Shown here: positions 35,718 through 47,399 of the stretch, one piece after another
How positions within the stretch are numbered: position 1 is the first letter of the stretch
How the letters are laid out: each line of letters begins with the position of its first letter
Assembly: GCA_964030785.1 (NCBI GenBank)
Contig: OZ034970.1
Location: 2,301,911-2,365,910 of the forward strand
DNA length: 64,000 bases
Source of the DNA: Siderastrea siderea
Taxonomy: Eukaryota; Cnidaria; Anthozoa; Scleractinia; Rhizangiidae
Direction: 5' to 3'
Position numbers and translations under genes: made by a program
Notes under the pieces: generated by a model
Told to the model about the DNA's origin: nothing
The model's database searches: none
Seen by the model: the letters and a program-made list of their open reading frames with translations, nothing else

Positions 35718-37526
35718 CGAAAACAATAATAACGATTAATAAGGTGTGCTTCTCAGCGGAATGACGACGATTTCTGTTTTGTAATACCCATTTTTTTCGA
35801 TTTTGAGAAATTAAATATTCTGTTAAGATTTTTTTTTGCTGTTAATTCAAGAGCTAATAAGTAAAACAACTACAATTAACAGCTTGTTTTATAGTCTGTG
35901 TATCTCCAAAGTCTGTGATTGGCAAATGACACTTATTGGACAGTTACTGTTGTTTATGACAAAATTCTGACGATCCATTTGTGCTCTTGGTACGGTCCGT
36001 ACGGACGTAATGTTGTAAACGAAGGTCTACATATCAACATACCTTCAACCGCAACGTCGTCCATTTGATCAACAATACTGTCCAAAGCTTTGTTGGTAGA
36101 CTTTCCAATCTGAAGAAAATCGCTAAACAGTTAGCTGTATAAATGCATAGCTATGTCTCGAATTATATTTCCAAATGGTCTTGAAAGAAGCAGGCTGACT
36201 TACTGTAAACTAAGCAAAACGTCGTTTTAATTCTAAGAGACGCAAAGCTATACAGATGCAGAAGAAGCTATACGGATGAGAATATTCTTGCCTTCAGGAG
36301 CATTGAGATTGCCGCTAGACCGTCTTGCAAGGGGGCGGCATTTTCGTAACTTCCGTACTCTGTGTTGAAGAACATTAGCTGCAACTGTAAAGGAGACAAA
36401 ATAACGCTTTGATTATTTGTTGTCTGAACGAATGTGGGAAAATACGTTTAAGCACATGCCGTCTCACAATTGCTTTTAGCTTTACTTGTTATTGGCTCGA
36501 GTAATTTTTCCCAATCACAAGGCGATGTATAGCAAAACCAAGCCAAAAGTGAGTTACTTTCAACACTCGATTGAAAACTGCTCCTGGTGTCAGCAATGGG
36601 ACTTACTTCTGCAGGAAAAGATTTTCCATCCACTGTGTGTTCAGAGCCTCTGCTGGAATCGCATCCAAAATGGATGTTCATGTCATGGAGTTCGTAGTTT
36701 TTGTTGTTCAATGAGACAGCAGTTAGATTACAAGTTCCTCGTGTATTATCAGCCGTTAGCACTGGTTCGTGTCCATTGTTGAGCAGAATTCCATTGAACA
36801 GGCCCTTATCGTTATCACAGGTGATGTCCAGTTCCCCAAGCGACGAATCCGCCTCGACGTCTTTTGTGACAATGTTGACTGGAGATTGGTCGGATTGGCG
36901 GCACGCGCTGGCAACGTTATCCCATCCATGAGGACCGTAAACTGTTTATCAAAAAAAGTTGAGTTTTTCTGAGGAAAATGTCCCTGCAATTTGAAATGAA
37001 AGCCTACAAAAACTCAAAATCTGTAACTGAAATTGCAGCTAGCTTGCCTGCAGACGGCTGGCATTTTCTTACTTTGTTAAAAAAAGAGGATCTCAGTTAA
37101 CTTTTAGCTAGAGTTCGGACAAACGCTAGTTGGTTGCCTGTCATCTCGTCAATGGCAATTTGCAATTGCTTATGTAGGAATTAGTGGAAGGCCAGCGAAC
37201 GATCTAGCTAACGATCTCAAGATACTGACAAGATATCTGTTAAGGCTATTCACATCGCGCCTCCTCATATAGCGGACAACTTTATCTGAATTAAGTAAAC
37301 AGTAAAAATTAAGCAACTACTTACTTCCATGAGCTCGATCACTGTCCCCATATTTCCAAGTGCTCCCTGGATTTGAAAGGACATTGTATATCATTAGTTT
37401 ATATATTTCTTAAAGCAAATTAGTATATATAGAATGTGGCAAAGTTATCACAATGTTAGAAGTCTTACTTGCAAAAGCCGAAGAGCTGATCACGAGAATC
37501 AATGCTGCTCCTGTGAAAACCATCAT
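34659..37526 (-). CDS. Secreted carbonic-anhydrase-related protein (block B, intact; predicted acatalytic)
   Basis: Exons: 37469-37526 (signal peptide MMVFTGAALILVISSSAFA), 37325-37366, 36607-36941, 36292-36384, 36043-36109, 35326-35482, and candidate last exon 34659-34742. Phases join to give WKYGDSDRAHGIYGPHGWDN, QSDQSPVNIV, NNGHEPV, MNIHFGCDSSRGSEHTVDG, FPAELQL, FFNTEYGS and RGSLTTPPC: an alpha-carbonic anhydrase fold. By alignment with CA II, zinc ligands His94 and His119 are Asn and Gln and only His96 remains, so CO2 hydration is not expected; carbonic-anhydrase-related proteins usually act by binding. The intron after 36292 uses a GC donor. The C-terminus is short and uncertain: the usual NFRPxQPLNGR segment is not found in frame. 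Confidence 0.82.
35677..35718. repeat. (CAA)n microsatellite in CARP intron
   Basis: About 14 CAA units; the block A counterpart (about 19520) is only CAACAACAAGAGC. Confidence 0.95.
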
Positions 37527-39511
37527 TATTGGTTCTCAAAAGTGAAAAAGAAGGAAAAATGAAAACCACCAGAAATTAAATAAGTGCAAGAGATCACTGA
37601 CAGAAGTGTGTGTTCTTTTTCGCAAAAAAAACATTAAGCTGATGGAATAATCTACTGTTCCACCTGTTATCCTTCACCATAACAACAACATTCAACTGTT
37701 TGATTTGAAGTCATTTATCAGATTTTACTATTATTTTCTACTTCATTTTTCACTATTATCCAAGTCAAGATAATATCAGTATATTCAAAAAGTGAAATGG
37801 TACAATTTTTGGCATCGTTGTCTTCTTCACGGCAAATAAAATGGTTTTCAGTGAGGGATGCTGGTGGTAAAAATGAGTTTATTAATGTCGTTATACCATT
37901 TAATCAGAATTGGGAATTAAGCAACAAAGGCAACTTCTCTGAACTCAAAATGGAGTTTAAATAAGTTTCTTTCTTTTCTTTTCTATTTTAAAGGAGTAGG
38001 AATCATTTATCCAGAGTTTCAAAAGCAATCCATGTTATTTAAAATTATTTAAAACCACTGCCCCACACTTTGGAATAACGGCTATTCGCGAAGACTCTGA
38101 TAGATTCAATAACAACCTGTAGCGTGTTTACTGTTTCCCAGTGTAGAGGTGTTACGAGACAATTAAACGGCTGAACATTGCATTAATTTTACAACTTCAT
38201 ATTTCCTTTTATTTTGTTTTTGTGCGACTTTTGCTGACTATCTCAGAAAGATGTATTAGCTGGGAAAATCTTCAGATTTGCCAGATTTTCAGCGGCGTAA
38301 CTCACTCATACTTGGAATTTCAGACCCAAGAAAAAACGTTATAGCGAAAATTAACGACGCCAGATTTAACACACTGCAGTAGCATCGTGATTTTCACAGT
38401 GCTTTGATATAGCTCAGCAAGCCTGCATGCGCACAATTTTTACGTCTGTGTAGTTATAATCTGACTGAATAGGCCGAGGCTGTGCGGAAATGTTTCCCGG
38501 TTGGTTTTTTGTGCAATTTATGCAGGTGATGTCAAGGAAAGAGTTCCTGTGCAACTGGTCGTCTTGGAAACGATCACCAACTAGGCCTTATTAGCTATCT
38601 TGAATCCTGGGTGGTCTTTCTTTGTCACTTATTGACAGAGAAGTTGTCAGCCACTTTATGTCACAGTTATTGCTGTATAATGTAAATAGTAAAGGCACCA
38701 AAAATAAATACTCTTTTCCAAGCTACTTTAACGAGTCTACCAGTTGAAAAAGCCTTGTGCACATAATTTATGGCAACGTTTTTATCAACAATTTTACAAC
38801 CCAGTAACCCTAACCCAATAAAATCTATCTTCAAAGAGCAAAGTGGTTGTTCGGTTTATTAACATTTCTTTTAGCCTCCGAATACATTGCACGAATTTCT
38901 TTGTTTAGCTGCACGTTAAATAGTAGATTTGCATTGTTTTCATTTGACTTCACTGTTTCGCGAGTGTTGCCTGCAGATAACGTTGGGTAGGTTTCTTCCG
39001 TGTTAGCTGACATGTGACTACTAACAAACTAATACAGTGACGCAGCTTTTTTTTTAACAACATGATGAGTCATCATTATATTTACAATAAGAGTCGTATT
39101 TCATCTCAGGTCATGATACAATGAGGCCTAAAATAAGATAGAAAGCAAAACTCCTGATCACGATCACATTGTGCAATAAGGGTTTATGTTAAACTGAGGT
39201 ATATAACTTTCATGTTTTCTGCAAAAATGTTTCCAGAGAGCCAAATTAAATAATGAACAAAATGCTTAATAGTGGATACGCGTATGGTCTCGCCGGCATG
39301 GCTGCGAGGGTTTCTCTTCGGTTTTCGGTCCCTCTGTCTCACGAAAACCAACATTTGGAAATTCAAATTCGACAGAGTTAAAGTAAAAAGACCTGCATAG
39401 AGACCAGTTTATTTTTGGTTTGCGCTTTTAAGTTTCCTTGTGCTCCTCATCCATAAAGAAAAAATAATAGCCACACATTTCCCTATTCTCAAGAATAAAG
39501 GATGGCACTGT
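37527..39511. other. Intergenic DNA between CARP and GPCR3
   Basis: Includes the empty site of the block A Harbinger-like MITE (TAA at 38298-38300). No gene seen. Confidence 0.45.
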
Positions 39512-40480
39512 TTACGTTCCATCTTCTTGCACATTGTGAATTCTCCCAGGTCTTATTCTGCAGATTCCGAACATTTTCTTATACTCTTCTCTGAAGTTCT
39601 TATGTAGCAATCCGTAAATGAAAGGGTTTATGACTCCTGACAAGTTTCCCAGAATGAAATACATAAAGTAGATTTGCCTTGGGAAGGAGAGTTCCCCTCG
39701 GAAAGTGTCCACAAAATCTATGACAGCGAGCGGTGTCCAACAAGTCAAGAAAGCAATTACCGTGATAAAGAGAATTTTGGTGACTTTTATTTCCCTGTGA
39801 GTAATTCCGCCGGATAAAGTAGACGAGTGAAGGTTATTTTGAGCCATTTGTTGATGACTTCGAAGTTTCTTGAAGATAAGAAGATAGCAGATACTGAGAG
39901 TGAATGCTGGCACACAAAGAAACAAAAAGATAATGAAATTTGGGAAAGAGATATCCTTCGTCTGAACACAAAAAACCTTTCCGGGTTGAAAGACATACCT
40001 TCTACCTGAAAGCAAATACGGTATTGGCTCACAGCAAGCAAGACCGGAACATAGTGCTATCATAATTATTGTTTTCTTCTTGGTAAAAGTGCTTTGGTAG
40101 TGCGTCGTTCGCACTATTCGGTAAAACCTATTGAGTGCAGTCAAAGTCAATATCTGGAATGACGCGCAAGCAAGAGTTATAACGAAATAACCTTGTGCTT
40201 GACAAGCATCATGGCTGAATGGCCATCGACCGAGGACAATCGTTGCTATGGTTTGCGGGGCACACATCAGTGGAAGAAGAATGTCAGAAATCGCCAGGGC
40301 TGCAACGAAGAGGTTAGGAATTGTTCGTAGCTGTGCATTTCTATAAACAGCCAGAAGAACACAGGAGTTACCAATTATTGCGATGAAAAAGAGAAGCAAG
40401 GAGAAGAATGCTTCAAAAGTGATCACCACAGTTCCTCTGTCTTTCAGTTCCTCGCTTAGTTCCGTAAATATCCCTTTCAT
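39512..40480 (-). CDS. GPCR3: rhodopsin-class receptor, type 1
   Basis: Intronless, 322 residues from the ATG at 40480 (upstream in-frame TTG ignored). Orthologous by position to GPCR1 and differing at scattered residues, such as ELSEELKDRGTVV near the N-terminus and CCEPIPYLLSGRRYVFQP in extracellular loop 2. Same class A marks: GNS in TM1, LAISD in TM2, paired loop cysteines, NRF in place of DRY, CWTP and NPFIYG. The C-tail NFREEYKKMFGICRIRPGR forms the expected helix 8. The first 39592 bases' boundary of the tandem duplication cuts this gene near its 3' end. Confidence 0.9.
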   Translation of the reverse strand: MKGIFTELSEELKDRGTVVITFEAFFSLLLFFIAIIGNSCVLLAVYRNAQLRTIPNLFVAALAISDILLPLMCAPQTIATIVLGRWPFSHDACQAQGYFVITLACASFQILTLTALNRFYRIVRTTHYQSTFTKKKTIIMIALCSGLACCEPIPYLLSGRRYVFQPGKVFCVQTKDISFPNFIIFLFLCVPAFTLSICYLLIFKKLRSHQQMAQNNLHSSTLSGGITHREIKVTKILFITVIAFLTCWTPLAVIDFVDTFRGELSFPRQIYFMYFILGNLSGVINPFIYGLLHKNFREEYKKMFGICRIRPGRIHNVQEDGT

Positions 40481-42373
40481 TACGTGCCTTTTCCTCAAAC
40501 TGAGCAACGACAATTAAGAGCAGGCCCCAAAGATGTTAGCTAGTACCCCTTTTTTTCTCCAGGTTGTCCATAAATTTATACGGACTGTACAAAAGCGCTG
40601 GCACGATCGATCTTGGTGGTTCTCATTCACTGAAAAATGCTTTTAGCTAATTTAAACAGTGCCATAATTAATCATTCTCATTATACCGTTTTGTGGCAGT
40701 CAAGATCCACAAACAAGTTAAGACAAGAATTTAAACCCGCTGTGATAAAAGTATTTTTTCCTTTCTTTTCTTTTTTCCTATTTTGCCGAAAATCATCATA
40801 AAAGCAAAAACAGCTAGGCATACGATTTTTTAGGACGGGTAAACGATCGAGTTTAAAGCGTTCATTCGACAGATGCTTTTAATTAACGGTAGGAATTGTT
40901 GAAAGGGGAAAAACGTCTGGTGGTTTTATTGTGTTCCACTCTTACGTCCACACTGACATACTTTGTCAAGATATTTAATATACACAACCTGTTAATGAAA
41001 AATGCGTTGCAGTTTTTTTTTCATTGCATATGGGAAATTATTAAGAGTAACTTGTGAATATACTAACGAATTGGTCTTGAAGTTGATTATTGCCCGGAAA
41101 TAATAATTTCTTTAACTTTTTTTCAACTTTTGACACTTAAGTTATTTGCACAAACATTTTTTAACAACATTTTTTTTAAACACCTTGGCTTCTTAGCCTG
41201 AGATATATAATTGATATTGATCGACTGATTGATTGGATAATTGACAGCATGATGGGAGACTCGATAAGCAAGGTCACGAAACTAGGTTCTTATATGAGCA
41301 TGACGCATTGACAAATAAAAACGGGTAAATGGTTTTCTTAAATGAATGGAGGTTGCCGTCATTAAGTTTAAACCTTAGCGTAAAGGAAATTTCAATGACG
41401 ACCAATATTGAAATAAATAAACCAAGCAAAAATCTGAGAAACTTGTTTGGGTGGATTTATTTGCAGCATAAGCATATACTTTTCGTACTTTTATTGATAA
41501 AAGATTACCCTGTTGCAAATAAACACACTGATGAACTCCCCAAGCGATTACCCGTGCGATACGCAAATTGTTATTTAACTTGGCGATTTTAAATGTTTAA
41601 CATCATGGCGGAAACTGAAGCAAGCCACAGAAAATTATTTCTTTGTTGATCTTTGTATGGGTTCAAATGCTGTGGAGCGCAACTAACTATAAGCTAGAGA
41701 ACATTTTTAGTGGTGCAGGTAACTGTAGCAAAAAGCGTTATTTCAAACTAAAAAACAAAAACAATAAGTTAAATGAGAATCTCAGTTTATTTAAATCTCC
41801 ATTTTTAATCTTGTGCTGAAAGGAGGAGACAGAACAGTTCACCCAGAAAAAGTTTACAACGTTAAGGCTAGCATGCACTGACCTGGAAACGCAGTGAAAG
41901 TAGTGGAAAAACTCTCTTTTGTATAACGAACATCTACATCTAATGCGCTGAACGGCTGTCAGGTCAGAATCTCAACCGCCTAACTGCCAACGTCTACCCT
42001 AAATGCCAACTGGAGCCATCGAACTTCTGGATTCACGTCTTGCCGAAGACGGGAGCCGTATGTAACTCCTCAGTAACGCATACTCAGGCCGCCTAAACTC
42101 ACACGTTAACTCCCACAGAGCTTGTCCAAACTAAACGGTTTCACTTAATAGCCCGTATGTACTATGGTAGCGAGTTTCCCTGAAATTGCCTAAAAATGAC
42201 CTATCTACTACCTATCAAATTCTAAGTAATACTTCCCTGGAGTACTATGTAGAATTTAGAAACAATGTGCAGCAAATGTATTTTAAATGTATTGTTTTAT
42301 ACACCAATTCCTTATTACTAAATAAAATGATAGATTGTTTTAACTTCCAATCTGTGTCTGTTATTTTTCATGC
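40481..42373. other. Intergenic DNA between GPCR3 and GPCR4
   Basis: Duplicated at 47400-49292. Two small frames (41329-41592, 42186-42386) repeat there but show no recognisable domain. I see no gene. Confidence 0.45.
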
Positions 42374-43390
42374 TCAGACGCTTTGAGTTTTTTGTGGTGT
42401 GACGACTAAAGCAGTCGGCCTTTTACTATTTGTTGCAGATTCCTGCATATTTCCAATTCTCCCATGTCTTTTACAGAAAAACATCTTCTTGTATTCATCT
42501 CGGAAGCTCTTATTTAATACTCCGTATATAAACGGATTTATGACAGCTGACGTGTTTCCCAGAAGGAGATACAAAACGTAGACTTGTCTGGGAAAAGTCA
42601 CCTCCCCTCGAATCGCGTCCAGAACATCTACTACAACAATCGGTGTCCAACACACCAAGAATCCAATTACCGTGATGAAAAGAATCTTGGTGATTTTTAT
42701 ATCCCTGTGTGTAATTTCGTCTGAGGAAGATGACTGCAGATTGCTTTGGACACTTCTTTGATGAATTTGAATTTTTCTGAATACAAGAAAATAGCAGATA
42801 CTCAGAGTAAACGTTGGTACTCCGACAAAGACAGAAACAAGCAAATTTGGAACAGAAATTTCGGTTGTTTGAGAGCAAAACATCTTTCCTGGATGAAAGA
42901 CGTAGCGTCTGCCTGAAAATAAACAAGGCAATGGTTCCAAGAGGGCGAAGATGAAACAAAGTGCTATCATCCTTATAGTTTTCGTCTTAGTAAAAATCCG
43001 TTTGTAGTGTGTTGTTCGCACGATCCGGTAAAATCGATTAATGGCAGTCAGCGCTAAAATCTGCAATGACGCACAGGCAAGGATTATAACAAAGAAACCT
43101 TGGGCTTGGCAAACATCTTGGTTGAATGGCCAGCGACCAAGAATCACCACCGTAATGGACTGTGGGGCACAAAGCAATGGGAGAAGGATGTCGGAAATTG
43201 CCAAAGATGCGATGAAATAGTTGGGAATTGTTCGCAGCCGTGTATTTCTATAAACCGCTAGAAGCACACACGAGTTTCCAGTTATTGCCACCGAAATAGT
43301 AAGCAGATAAAAAAAGGTTTCCCAAATAACCAGTGCCTCTCCTCTCTGAAAAAGTTTCACGCTTGATGCCTTATAAATCTCTTCAGACAT
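42374..43390 (-). CDS. GPCR4: rhodopsin-class receptor, type 2
   Basis: Intronless, 338 residues from ATG at 43390 (MSEEIYKASSVKLFQRGEAL). Class A marks: TGNSCVLLAVYRN in TM1, LAISD in TM2, GRWPFNQDVCQAQG before TM3, INRFYRIV in place of DRY, CWTP in TM6 and NPFIYG in TM7. The long C-tail ends in KTQSV, a possible PDZ-type end (S-x-V is not met exactly). Type 2 differs from type 1 by longer tails and by FRKIQIHQRS in intracellular loop 3. Differs from GPCR6 by one residue (Cys in PLPCLFSGRR, Tyr in GPCR6 and in all paralogues). Confidence 0.9.
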   Translation of the reverse strand: MSEEIYKASSVKLFQRGEALVIWETFFYLLTISVAITGNSCVLLAVYRNTRLRTIPNYFIASLAISDILLPLLCAPQSITVVILGRWPFNQDVCQAQGFFVIILACASLQILALTAINRFYRIVRTTHYKRIFTKTKTIRMIALCFIFALLEPLPCLFSGRRYVFHPGKMFCSQTTEISVPNLLVSVFVGVPTFTLSICYFLVFRKIQIHQRSVQSNLQSSSSDEITHRDIKITKILFITVIGFLVCWTPIVVVDVLDAIRGEVTFPRQVYVLYLLLGNTSAVINPFIYGVLNKSFRDEYKKMFFCKRHGRIGNMQESATNSKRPTALVVTPQKTQSV

Positions 43391-46300
43391 TTTGCCTAAA
43401 ACACACAACTGAAGACAGGTTGCAACGTTTTTAGCCAGGATCTTTCCAGGGCGGTGAAAATAAGTAGTTAATGCTCACCTGGATGATATACCTTTTCGTT
43501 CCGGCTAATTAAGTTAGTTTCGGAACGAAAGGTAAAAGGATAATGAATTATTTATCATGCTGCCAATATTTTCACACTGCCATAACACTAACAGCACTTG
43601 GAATAAATTAACATTAAATTGAAACATAGGTTCTATAAAACTATAACTAACAAATAACATAAAAATCGCGCATTTTTTAATCAAATTTGTATAAAAGTGC
43701 AGGCAAAATAATCAGCCAGAACTTACTAAGAGCACAAGTACACGAAGCCATTTTGCTTAAAACATCTACCATGAGAAATTGAAGACATTCAAACGAAAGG
43801 GGGTTTTTGCCTTTGAGTAAAACCAGCTGCCCTTGTCCTTGTTGAATACCAGTTGGGTCCAGCTTAGTTAATATAATATTTGGTTACAAGGGGCAAAAGA
43901 CTGATACTACATAATTTATCATGCTGTCAATAAATTGACACTATCGTGAGACTCAAAATAAATATTTTTGGGACCATGGCTTAGATAACTATATTATGCG
44001 ACTAATATAAATACGAGTGTTTGCCAAAATTTGGGCAAAAGTGTTTATCAGCCAGAACTTCCTGGCAGCAAAAGTGAACAAAGTCAGTTTGCGTAAACTA
44101 TCCACCCTTAGAAATTGAAGATCGACATTCATACGATGTTTTTTTTTTTAGTTTCGTTTAAAAATAAAACCAGTTTCCCTTGCCACTATTGTCACCAAAT
44201 GGAGACAGAATATTCAGGTTACCAAAATAAAACGCACAAATTTGATTAGCAAATCGTTTAAGGATTGCTGCGCACTTCAACGTAGGAGCAACAATTTCCT
44301 TCTACAGATATGCCATGGTGGAAATTCTGCTAAGAGTTAATTAAAGCTGAGCGAAACTGAAAATGAATGTAGAATAAAAGGCTTTCTTGGTAGGCAAACA
44401 AAGGTTAAGAATTGCATTTAGATAGACTGAGATCTTGACACTGACGTTGACACTGTCATAAGAATCTGAACCAACTAAAAAGGGACTAAAAAACACCGTA
44501 ACTTACACAAGTGGTATAAATATGCAGTCCGCGAAATACGGCGACCGACACTACTCAGCATGCAAAAGTGAACGAAGCCGTTTTGTGTGAACTTTTTACA
44601 TTTGGAATTTAAAAATTGCCTTGAGAATTGCATGTATTGCAGCCTGACAGTTGTTTTAACAAATAAAAGAAAATCTTGTTCGACGCAAGCAGCTGTTTCA
44701 CTTACGGCACAATCGCGGGTAATGGACCCATAATTCAAGCTGCAGAGTGAAATAAAATGCAGCAGCTGAAAATTTTACTGAGGGATACGAAGTGTTTTTG
44801 CTTCGGAACACGTATGTTATAATCAAAACTCGTTCCCCAGCTCGCTAAAAAGATATAAGTTATGGCATATGTGAATACTTATAGATAGCGAAATTAAGAA
44901 ATTTAAAGGACATTCTCAAACGACAAAAAAAGGCTCGAATTTGTGTTTAGATGTAATTCAAAAGAGTTATCTTCACGCGACCAGAAACGTCTGCGAATGG
45001 AACCCCTGTGTGACTAATGTGAGTTGATAGCTATTTGTGGAGTTTGAAAGGAATAACCCTTGTTGGGAGTTAAAGAAGACGAACAGAAGCTAGTTTTCGG
45101 GTTAATGCAAATTCTTATTAGTCATTGTATAAAAAATTAAACTGCAGATTGCAAATACTGTGTATCCCCTCTACCGCAAATCCGATTGATACACATTCAC
45201 TGCTCTCTCTGACTGGAACGGACGTTTTCATAATTCACAATTCGGTGTTATCGAATTTCCTGCTGCTATAAGAAATGAGCGATTTTCTTTCGGCTAAATG
45301 CAACCGAACTAATTACTGCGTTCTCAGACCTTGAAATATGGAAAATGATTAATGATTTCTATCTACCATTTCTGAAGATAGTTGTAAGTAAGAAAAAAGG
45401 TTGATTTATTCAGACATTAATGAGCACAATTAAAAGCAAATGGAACTGAGCAGGTGGCATATTTACCCCGTTGTAAAATGGCTTAACTTGACCAACTAAC
45501 GGGAACAACATTATAAACGGAAAAAATGGATTAATGGCATTAAGGCTAGAAAAAAATGGAAAACAGTCAAATTAAACTTTCTTTTAATTCTCCTGTAAAT
45601 TCAGTCCTTAAGGTGAAAGTACGCTTGGTGTTTTTTCCTATATCGCCAAAAATCCGTAAACTTTGGTGGCCTTAGCTTTGACATATATTTTGTATAAAAA
45701 GAAAGAGAAAAAAGAATAAGCGATATTTTAAATCCGTGCGGTTAGAATTTCACTAATCCTCAAACGTGCTATTTCAGTAATTATTTAATTTCAAGCAGTT
45801 ATGCATGATTACTATGTCTTTTTCCATTTCCTTTAGTCCTGGGAAGATGTGTATTCCCTATAGCGGGTTATACGATGGGTGCCAAATTTTGGCAGAAATG
45901 ACAACACGAAACGCATAAAAGCAATTGCACCTTTTTAGCAACTGAACTGGAACAACTGAAAGCCGAGAAAAAGCTAGCAATTATATGAAATTCTATTGGT
46001 TTTGGCTTATCCCTGAGGTATAAGAAAGGGGTACCATTTTGGTAGAAAAAATAGTATATTGAAGGGTAAGGGTTTGAATCTCCGGGCGGAGCCTCCCCGG
46101 ATAACACTTTATTGAGTACACCTCCCCCCGGGCCTTTAGACAATACTCTTTAGATTGTGCATCGTCAGTTTTCTTTCCACCTGACCTCCTCCCCTTCAGC
46201 GGAGTTGGCGATGTCGCCGTTTTCACTCTCGATCTGCGCTTAATGTTTAACGTCTACACACTTACTTAATCAGCACAAGTCACAAAGTTGTCTAATTTTC

Positions 46301-46490
46301 AATAAAAATGATTACAAGTCTATTTACAGACTTAGCATATTGAAATACAGAGTAATGCGAAGAAAGAGCTAAAACATAAAGCCACTATAACACACTATAC
46401 GTCAAACATAGTTAATCGATACGATAGACCAGGGGCGAGTTGCATAAAGAGTAACGCCAGACGTAATTTCAGTAGAACAGTGACTTATCC
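43391..46490. other. Intergenic DNA downstream of block B receptors, with dispersed repeats
   Basis: Contains a stretch at about 45990-46143 translating on the minus strand to PGGGVLNKVLSGEAPPGD and SNPYPSIYYFF. I recall similar translations as a very common dispersed repeat in coral gene predictions. Repeated at +6919. No host gene seen. Confidence 0.4.
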
Positions 46491-47399
46491 TTATTTCCCT
46501 GGAATATTACTGAAGTTCTTATGTAGCAATCCGTAAATGAAAGGGTTTATGACTCCTGACAAGTTTCCCAGAATGAAATACATAAAGTAGATTTGCCTTG
46601 GGAAGGAGAGTTCCCCTCGGAAAGTGTCCACAAAATCTATGACAGCGAGCGGTGTCCAACAAGTCAAGAAAGCAATTACCGTGATAAAGAGAATTTTGGT
46701 GACTTTTATTTCCCTGTGAGTAATTCCGCCGGATAAAGTAGACGAGTGAAGGTTATTTTGAGCCATTTGTTGATGACTTCGAAGTTTCTTGAAGATAAGA
46801 AGATAGCAGATACTGAGAGTGAATGCTGGCACACAAAGAAACAAAAAGATAATGAAATTTGGGAAAGAGATATCCTTCGTCTGAACACAAAAAACCTTTC
46901 CGGGTTGAAAGACATACCTTCTACCTGAAAGCAAATACGGTATTGGCTCACAGCAAGCAAGACCGGAACATAGTGCTATCATAATTATTGTTTTCTTCTT
47001 GGTAAAAGTGCTTTGGTAGTGCGTCGTTCGCACTATTCGGTAAAACCTATTGAGTGCAGTCAAAGTCAATATCTGGAATGACGCGCAAGCAAGAGTTATA
47101 ACGAAATAACCTTGTGCTTGACAAGCATCATGGCTGAATGGCCATCGACCGAGGACAATCGTTGCTATGGTTTGCGGGGCACACATCAGTGGAAGAAGAA
47201 TGTCAGAAATCGCCAGGGCTGCAACGAAGAGGTTAGGAATTGTTCGTAGCTGTGCATTTCTATAAACAGCCAGAAGAACACAGGAGTTACCAATTATTGC
47301 GATGAAAAAGAGAAGCAAGGAGAAGAATGCTTCAAAAGTGATCACCACAGTTCCTCTGTCTTTCAGTTCCTCGCTTAGTTCCGTAAATATCCCTTTCAT
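46491..47399 (-). CDS. GPCR5: type-1 receptor with C-tail replaced at duplication junction
   Basis: Identical to GPCR3 from Met to ...GLLHKNF as far as I can see, then runs across the tandem junction at 46510/46511 into flank sequence and ends SNIPGK-stop. The helix 8 and tail (REEYKKMFGICRIRPGR...) are gone: 302 residues instead of 322. All seven membrane segments and the NPFIY motif are kept, so it could be expressed as a tail-less receptor. If the duplication is an assembly artefact, this gene does not exist. Confidence 0.75.
   Translation of the reverse strand: MKGIFTELSEELKDRGTVVITFEAFFSLLLFFIAIIGNSCVLLAVYRNAQLRTIPNLFVAALAISDILLPLMCAPQTIATIVLGRWPFSHDACQAQGYFVITLACASFQILTLTALNRFYRIVRTTHYQSTFTKKKTIIMIALCSGLACCEPIPYLLSGRRYVFQPGKVFCVQTKDISFPNFIIFLFLCVPAFTLSICYLLIFKKLRSHQQMAQNNLHSSTLSGGITHREIKVTKILFITVIAFLTCWTPLAVIDFVDTFRGELSFPRQIYFMYFILGNLSGVINPFIYGLLHKNFSNIPGK

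Larger units (their letters stand above)
31664..45880. repeat. Segmental duplication block B
   Basis: Second, diverged copy of block A in direct orientation. It begins in the RTK last intron and includes the orphan terminal exon, the intact carbonic-anhydrase-related gene, GPCR3, GPCR4 and downstream flank to GATGGGTGCC near 45880. Confidence 0.85.
39592..46510. repeat. Unit 1 of a 6919-bp direct tandem duplication
   Basis: Every frame from here to 46510 recurs at +6919. It begins at TGAAGTTCTTATG inside GPCR3 and ends at GGAATATTAC (46501-46510). Unit 2 follows without spacer. Confidence 0.95.
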
